Assembly (NCBI GenBank): GCA_006247105.1
Contig: CM016925.1
Span: 1,736,001-1,800,000, forward strand
DNA length: 64,000 nt
Source of the DNA: Giardia muris
Taxonomy: Eukaryota; Fornicata; Diplomonadida; Hexamitidae
Reading direction: 5' to 3'
Part shown: positions 59,374-64,000 of the stretch, in pieces
How the letters are laid out: each line of letters opens with the position of its first letter
How positions within the stretch are numbered: the stretch's first letter is position 1
Made by a program: the position numbers and the translations under genes
The notes under the pieces: model-generated
Seen by the model: the letters and a program-made list of their open reading frames with translations, nothing else
What the model was told of the DNA's origin: nothing
Database searches by the model: none

Positions 59374-62300
59374 TCATTTACCTATTTGGGGGAGGCCTCG
59401 TGGTACACTAGGGGGAGGGTTCCGGGCCGAACTCAGTTGGGACTGAGGCCGTTTTGGCTTAGGACTTCCAAGCGCCGCCTTCCCTCGGTTAGTTGAACTG
59501 ACTTCCCCCGTCATCGCTAAGGTCGGTATCGGCCCACCAAGCATGTTATTGATCACGTCGTTCTGCCGCGCGTTCATCACGTGTGCAGGAACTCCCGGAA
59601 TCTGCATTGTCCCAACCTTTGACCCATCCTTGTGAAATCGCTTCGTATACGCCTCTTCTCGTGCCAGCAACTCCCGCTTATAATACGCAACGGCCTTTAG
59701 TGCGGCCTCCATCTCCTTCTCGCGCTGCTCGAGGAGCTCCTCCAATGTACGAATACGCTCGATATCCTCCAGACGACTCGGCCGGTTCTGGAAGTCTGCC
59801 TTCAACTTCTCAATTTCAAGAAGAAGTTCCGTCTCCCGTTCGCGAGCAAGTCGCAGGTGTTCCTGAAAGTCGGCCTTGGCGGCGTCAAGCTCTGCAGAAT
59901 GCCGTGCTTTCAGGTCGGTTACCTCTTTAGCTGCCTGCTCCTGCAATTTCGTGCGCTCTGCCTCAAACTCTTTGGCTTGTTCCGCAATCCTATTTTCATA
60001 AGATTCCCGCATAGCTTTGAGCTTCTTTTCCAGCTCCTTTAGCTGCTTACTCACCTCGTCGCGCGCAGAGTTGGCCGTCACGATCAACTGGTCCTTCTCC
60101 TCAAGGGCTTTTCTGAGTTGCGAGAGGGTAGCCTCATGCTCAGCCGCATGCGCTTCTGCCTCCTCTCGCATGCGGTTGATGGTCTCTTTCAGCTTGGCAC
60201 ACTCCTCTGCTAGCGTCCTATTCGTCTCTAATAGCTTCTTCTCCGCCTCGGCATTAGCCTTACGAAGAGCCTCCAGATCGCTCGCAGACCCTGCTGTCAA
60301 TGCTTCTATCTCCTTCCGAAGCCTATCTAACTTCTCATGAAGCTCATTGACCTCTTGAATATGCTGGGTCTTCAATGCCTCCTTCTCTGCTTTTTCACGA
60401 GAAATCTCTTGATTCTTTGCCTCAATAGCGTTCTGAAGCTCTTTAAGGCGCTCCTCAAGGGATTTTGTGGCAGCAGCATTGGAATCCGAGGTGTTTTCAA
60501 GTGCACTTCGAAGGTCTCCAATAGTCTGGTTAAGTTCTTCGACCTCCTTCTCCAGTTCAACAATTCTCTTCTCTGCATCTGTAAGTCTAGCACGGACCTC
60601 TGTCGTTCGACCTTCTATTTGGCCTATCCGCTCGTTGAGGGCGTCACGTTCCCGTTCAAGTGCGGTTATCTGGGTCTGGTTACTTACAATCTCATCCTTA
60701 AGCTGTTGGATGAGAGTCGTTGTTTGAGAAAGAGCATCATCCCGTTCCGCAACGAGGGCTTTGAAACCAGCCAACTCCTGTTGCAATGCTGCGAGCTGGG
60801 CTTCGAAGGCCTCTTTAAGGCTCGTATCTGAAGAGAGACGTGCTTGAAGCTCCCTCGTATACCGAAGTACTAAATCGCAAATCTGGCGTCCCGAATCATT
60901 TAAAGAAGCTCCAACCTCCTTTTCAAGATCCTGGGAAGACTGAAGAAGTTTCTGGACGTCCTGACGCAAGTCTACAAGAGACTCGGTAAGAAGCTTGCGC
61001 AGATCCATGATAACCCCTTGATACTTGACCACAGAAGCCTGTAGCCTTTGTACGTTATCTCCTGATTGCTTCGTCAGCGTTGCGTTGAACTCCTCCGCCG
61101 CTGCAAGCTTGGCCTCGAGGGTTTTGATAGTCTGTCGAAGCGATTCGATCTGTGTGTTCAGATTTTCTATTTGCCGTTGTGACTCTGCTTTGGCGTCTGA
61201 CATCTCCTTCTCCATGGCACTAATCGCCTGCTTATGCGCCTCCTCGGCCTCTTGTTTCAAGCGTGTGAGTTCAGAGAGTTCCTTCCTGAGGGCTTCAATC
61301 GCACTTTCATAGCGTTCCTTTTCCTGTGAGAGCTCACTGGATGCATTGGACCTCAACCGAACAAGCTCTTCCTTTAGGTGAACGATTTCTGCGTCTGCGG
61401 CGGCCTGGCGCACCTTGAAGGCGTCAATCTCTCTGACCAACGCCTCCCTCTCGGCGAGCTCCTTGTTTAGCTGCGCCTTTAGCTTGTCAAGCTCTGCGTT
61501 TGCGGCAGAGAGCTGTGTCCGGAAGTGCGTCGCCTCCTTTGTGGCGTTTTCTAGCGCCAATTGTAACTTCCTTTCGGATTCTGAGGAGGCCCCAGCCTTC
61601 TGAAGGCTATTCTCGAGCCGGGACCGAAGGTCAGCGATCTCTTTATTGAGTGCTACCTTATCGTTCTGAAGGTCCCGAATGGTTCCTTCATGCTTTTCAA
61701 TCGTCAAACGATGCGCAGTTAGTGCCGAGTTTGCCGTATTAAACTGTTCCGTGAGAGATGCCACCTCTCCTTTCAAACCATTGATTTCATCGGTTGCTGC
61801 CTTGTGCTTCTCTTCTAGAGTACGAATCGTTTCTTTGAGGTTAGAATTCTCAGTAGACAGTTGGGTTACTTTGGCACGCTCTTCCTCAAGCTCCCGGATG
61901 TGTCCCTTGGTCTCTTTCTCTAGAGCTTCAATCCGTCTTACGAGCTGGCTCACACGATCATTCATCTCAAGCGATTGCTTCCTTGCTGCCTCGAGTTGCT
62001 TTTCGAGCTCTCCAATCTGCTTTTCTGCTCTTTCTGACGCTACTAACCTGTCCCGTTGGGCGTTTGTGAGCTGCGTCTTCAGGTCCTGTATCTGTGATTC
62101 ATAACTTTGTGCTTGTGTCGTGAACTCCTCGACTTTACGTTCGAGAGCTTCCTTCTCTAGTTTTAGACGAGTCAGTTCCGCGGCAAGCTTTTCATTCTGG
62201 GCACAAAGCTCCGCAGAGACTCTGTCGAGTTCATCCTTTGCTGCTCGTCTTGTATTACGAACCCCATCAACGTTCTCACGGCGAAGAGCATCAACTTCAA

Positions 62301-62670
62301 GGATCAACTGGTCCACACGTTGCTTTGCGGCATCTCGGAACTTCACTAACCGCTCTTCAGACTCACGTTTGAAGTCTCCGAACTTAGTGACGAATTGAAG
62401 TTTCTCTTTCTCAAGACGCTTGACCTCTGCTGTGAGCCGAGTCACCTCTTCTTCAAGAGTCCCTTGGTGCTTCTGAAATTGTGCTTGGACTTGCTTTAGG
62501 CGCTGCTCATGCTCGGCAGCCATTTGATCGATCTCACTCTCATAAGACCGAGAGATCAGGTTCAAATCGAGATCTCGGTCCTCGTTCTTAGTGTTGAGCT
62601 GGTAGACAACCTTGGTCAGCTGTGCAACCTTCTTACAGAGGAGCTGATGGACTGTCAGTTGTGTATCCAT
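59374..62670 (-). CDS. Long coiled-coil protein, 1098 aa
   Basis: Apart from the first 15 and last about 90 residues the whole chain is coiled coil, with continuous heptads rich in E, K, L, A and R (LRKEIEALTAGSASDLEALR and similar). There is no motor, ATPase or membrane segment. The C-terminal tail is basic and Pro/Ser-rich (LGSPKPKRPQSQ), typical of microtubule-associated or basal-body coiled coils. The N-terminal MDTQLTVHQLLCKKVAQLTK followed by VVYQLNTKNEDRD resembles the N-terminus of FAM184-type ciliary coiled coils, where a KKIAQLTKVI(Y/F)xLNTKNDEH pattern occurs. I list FAM184-like as a tentative identity. The start follows AAAAATCCTGG. Confidence 0.85.
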   Translation of the reverse strand: MDTQLTVHQLLCKKVAQLTKVVYQLNTKNEDRDLDLNLISRSYESEIDQMAAEHEQRLKQVQAQFQKHQGTLEEEVTRLTAEVKRLEKEKLQFVTKFGDFKRESEERLVKFRDAAKQRVDQLILEVDALRRENVDGVRNTRRAAKDELDRVSAELCAQNEKLAAELTRLKLEKEALERKVEEFTTQAQSYESQIQDLKTQLTNAQRDRLVASERAEKQIGELEKQLEAARKQSLEMNDRVSQLVRRIEALEKETKGHIRELEEERAKVTQLSTENSNLKETIRTLEEKHKAATDEINGLKGEVASLTEQFNTANSALTAHRLTIEKHEGTIRDLQNDKVALNKEIADLRSRLENSLQKAGASSESERKLQLALENATKEATHFRTQLSAANAELDKLKAQLNKELAEREALVREIDAFKVRQAAADAEIVHLKEELVRLRSNASSELSQEKERYESAIEALRKELSELTRLKQEAEEAHKQAISAMEKEMSDAKAESQRQIENLNTQIESLRQTIKTLEAKLAAAEEFNATLTKQSGDNVQRLQASVVKYQGVIMDLRKLLTESLVDLRQDVQKLLQSSQDLEKEVGASLNDSGRQICDLVLRYTRELQARLSSDTSLKEAFEAQLAALQQELAGFKALVAERDDALSQTTTLIQQLKDEIVSNQTQITALERERDALNERIGQIEGRTTEVRARLTDAEKRIVELEKEVEELNQTIGDLRSALENTSDSNAAATKSLEERLKELQNAIEAKNQEISREKAEKEALKTQHIQEVNELHEKLDRLRKEIEALTAGSASDLEALRKANAEAEKKLLETNRTLAEECAKLKETINRMREEAEAHAAEHEATLSQLRKALEEKDQLIVTANSARDEVSKQLKELEKKLKAMRESYENRIAEQAKEFEAERTKLQEQAAKEVTDLKARHSAELDAAKADFQEHLRLARERETELLLEIEKLKADFQNRPSRLEDIERIRTLEELLEQREKEMEAALKAVAYYKRELLAREEAYTKRFHKDGSKVGTMQIPGVPAHVMNARQNDVINNMLGGPIPTLAMTGEVSSTNRGKAALGSPKPKRPQSQLSSARNPPPSVPRGLPQIGK

Positions 62671-62677
62671 CCAGGAT

Positions 62678-62684
62678 TTTTACT
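62678..62684 (-). terminator. AGTAAAA signal over stop codon
   Basis: Minus-strand AG-TAA-AA includes the TAA stop of the 244-aa helical protein, 9 nt before the next ATG. Confidence 0.55.
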
Positions 62685-63414
62685 CACAAGCGGTCAAGGA
62701 CCAGAAGTCAGAGGAAACACAGACGAGGTCCAGGGCAATCTCTCGGTAGCGCTCATCAGAGGGGACATTAGCGATGAGACTCTCGGTCCGTAGGGCCACC
62801 TTCAGAAGAGCCTCAACGGCGGTTGAAACCGGTACTCCACGTGAACCATGACTAGACTCAAGAGCATCGGCGAGCTCGGTTGGGCTTGGGGCGCGGAAGC
62901 TGAGGGAAAAGTCGGCTGCGGCCTCGGAATACGAGAGAAGGGCGTCAAGAGTATCTCCAGGAACTAAACCTCCGGAGACACAGGACTCTAGGACATCCAG
63001 GAGTTGATGAGCAAGCTTGTTAATCAGGAAAGCGGCTCGCGTCCGTGCAAGGAACGTCGAGAAGTCGGCAGGGCCTGTAACGAGACATAGAGATAGGAGC
63101 TTATGAAGCGTTGGTTGAGAAATAGGAAGGACCCTAGAACCATCAAGAAGCCCATGGGTTAGTAGTCGGTAGCTAAGGGCATTGCAGAGACACTCGACGT
63201 ATGCACCGCCAGGACGTAGAAGGGAGTAAAGACGACTCGCGTAGAGTCCAAAGATGTCGATGGAGGCGACTGGAAGTCGAGCAAGGAGGTCAAGGATAAC
63301 TCCAAGGGGGACACGACCCTGTATCAACGATGTGAAGAATGTTTCGAGAAAGCGGGCCGGGTCCGGAGGCCTTAGAAGAAGCGCATGACGAAGCCCAAGC
63401 TCAAGAGTCTGCAT
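62680..63414 (-). CDS. Hypothetical helical protein, 244 aa
   Basis: The first sensible ATG (MQTLELGLRHALLLRPPDPA) is 17 nt from the end of the tRNA gene; an open frame reading upstream would run through the tRNA and is rejected. The protein is Leu/Ala-rich and helical (FLETFFTSLIQGRVPLGVIL, AFLINKLAHQLLDVLESCV) with no membrane span predicted and no known motif. The stop TAA lies in AGTAAAA, and the next start is 9 nt away. Not recognised. Confidence 0.7.
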   Translation of the reverse strand: MQTLELGLRHALLLRPPDPARFLETFFTSLIQGRVPLGVILDLLARLPVASIDIFGLYASRLYSLLRPGGAYVECLCNALSYRLLTHGLLDGSRVLPISQPTLHKLLSLCLVTGPADFSTFLARTRAAFLINKLAHQLLDVLESCVSGGLVPGDTLDALLSYSEAAADFSLSFRAPSPTELADALESSHGSRGVPVSTAVEALLKVALRTESLIANVPSDERYREIALDLVCVSSDFWSLTACE

Positions 63415-63431
63415 TGGGTTAGAGTCGAAAG

Positions 63432-63504
63432 TGGACGATGAGGGAGTTGAACCCCCGGCCTCGTGCATGCTAGGCACGCGCTCTACCAACTGAGCTAACC
63501 GCCC
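63432..63504 (-). tRNA. tRNA-Ala (AGC), second identical copy
   Basis: The reverse complement is identical to the tRNA at 49197-49269 over all 73 nt, plus one flanking base 5' and two 3'. All cloverleaf, A-box, B-box and G3:U70 features are the same. No TTTT terminator follows before the neighbouring gene's ATG 17 nt downstream; only TTT is present. Confidence 0.97.
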
Positions 63505-63644
63505 CAAGGGCGAGCGAAGAGACTGGAGGGCGCGTACGGCTGACCCGAATGTGAAACTTTACGAAGGAGGTTAACAGAACTAACTACATCATCATAATAA
63601 TTGAACTGAACGGATTCCAAGTGGGACTCAAGGGAATTTCCAAA
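63505..63644. other. 140-nt intergenic region, nothing identified
   Basis: Between tRNA-Ala (minus) and the partial plus-strand gene. It ends in CCAAAATG, the usual A-rich start context. No other feature is seen. Confidence 0.4.
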
Positions 63645-64000
63645 ATGAGTACGGAGGCTCTTCTAGCCATAGCGGAGGATATAATCCGTCTCTTGCCGCA
63701 CCGGCTCCAAGGGAAGTACTTTTCATTGCGTACCGCCCTATTGGGGGCCGAGATGCGCTCATCCGCACCGGACTTTGGCGCGGTCGAACTAACCCCTCAC
63801 TCCAGGTCAATGGACTCTGTACCTCCTCCGGTTGTACAAGTAACAAAGGCTGTACAATGTAGGACGAGATCTCGAGATGCAGGGGTCATGACAGACTCAT
63901 CCGGATTCGCGGTGAGTGATTTAGCCCCCATTCTTGGGACCCTAGATGACGTATACACGCTCTTCCGACAGACACGGATGGCATTAGGGACTCTACCATC
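63645..64000 (+). CDS. Hypothetical protein, 3'-truncated by the window
   Basis: An ATG in the typical CCAAAATG context opens a frame with no stop to the window edge (118 codons visible), starting MSTEALLAIAEDIIRLLPHR. The first about 40 residues are helical and the middle is Ser/Pro/Val-rich and probably disordered (VPPPVVQVTK). A helical segment DLAPILGTLDDVYTLFRQTR follows. A short RDAGVMTDSS motif echoes the RDLGVQT motif of the 157-aa protein at 53686-54159. Not recognised; the remainder is needed for any assignment. Confidence 0.65.
   Translation, partial: MSTEALLAIAEDIIRLLPHRLQGKYFSLRTALLGAEMRSSAPDFGAVELTPHSRSMDSVPPPVVQVTKAVQCRTRSRDAGVMTDSSGFAVSDLAPILGTLDDVYTLFRQTRMALGTLP

Noticed and set aside
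63415..63507. Longer N-terminus of the 244-aa helical protein
   Set aside because: The extension reads straight through the tRNA-Ala gene.
1..64000. CRISPR arrays, insertion sequences, integrated virus or prokaryotic operons
   Set aside because: No spaced direct repeats, transposase, capsid/polymerase genes or terminal inverted repeats were seen; all genes look eukaryotic and nuclear.

Overview
The window is a nuclear DNA segment from a flagellated protist with an extremely compact genome, most likely a fornicate metamonad (Giardia-like or Carpediemonas-like). The evidence is: ankyrin proteins written in the Giardia 'protein 21.1' style; 5' ends that consist of a few A/T bases directly before ATG; AGTRAA(Y)-type polyadenylation signals overlapping stop codons; one 25-nt intron with a GTATGT...CTAACAC..AG layout; a Cpn60 gene next to a [2Fe-2S] ferredoxin gene, as expected for a reduced mitochondrion-related organelle; and many ciliary or microtubule genes. 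TAA, TAG and TGA are all used as stops. I do not assign a species. About 35 genes fill the 64 kb and only about 1.6 kb is intergenic.

Layout. 1-4286: the end of an ankyrin protein and two unrecognised helical-repeat proteins. 4293-8173 (+): a coiled-coil/C1q-like protein, proteasome alpha subunit PSMA3 and IFT38/CLUAP1. 8189-14490: a 1398-aa unknown, a PH-like/ankyrin protein and a coiled-coil protein. 14505-22438: V-ATPase subunit B, two UBE2J-type E2 paralogues that share a 132-bp identical tract, a single-pass glycoprotein, gamma-tubulin, the SPAG6/PF16 armadillo protein and a small TPPP/p25-like protein. 22467-30143: a 1627-aa MORN protein, a coiled-coil protein, Cpn60 and the intron-containing ferredoxin. 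30188-49191: two very large DOCK-family proteins on the + strand, flanking a phosphatidylinositol-transfer protein and an NTF2-like protein. 49197-64000: tRNA-Ala(AGC), a SPRY-like giant protein, a disordered protein, ARL2, a CMGC kinase, a small ankyrin protein, DRG1, a polytopic membrane protein, an 1098-aa coiled coil, a helical protein, a second identical tRNA-Ala in inverted orientation and the start of a truncated gene.

Themes. Cilium/microtubule biology recurs (IFT38, gamma-tubulin, SPAG6, TPPP-like, ARL2, coiled coils). Small-GTPase and lipid signalling appears as the DOCK-PITP-DOCK block. Organelle Fe-S/chaperone function appears as Cpn60-ferredoxin. The genes alternate strands and are not polycistronic operons. 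The most unusual points are divergent start codons only 6 nt apart, the four-base first exon and 25-nt intron of ferredoxin, the sharply bounded gene-conversion tract in the E2 pair, and the two giant DOCK proteins.
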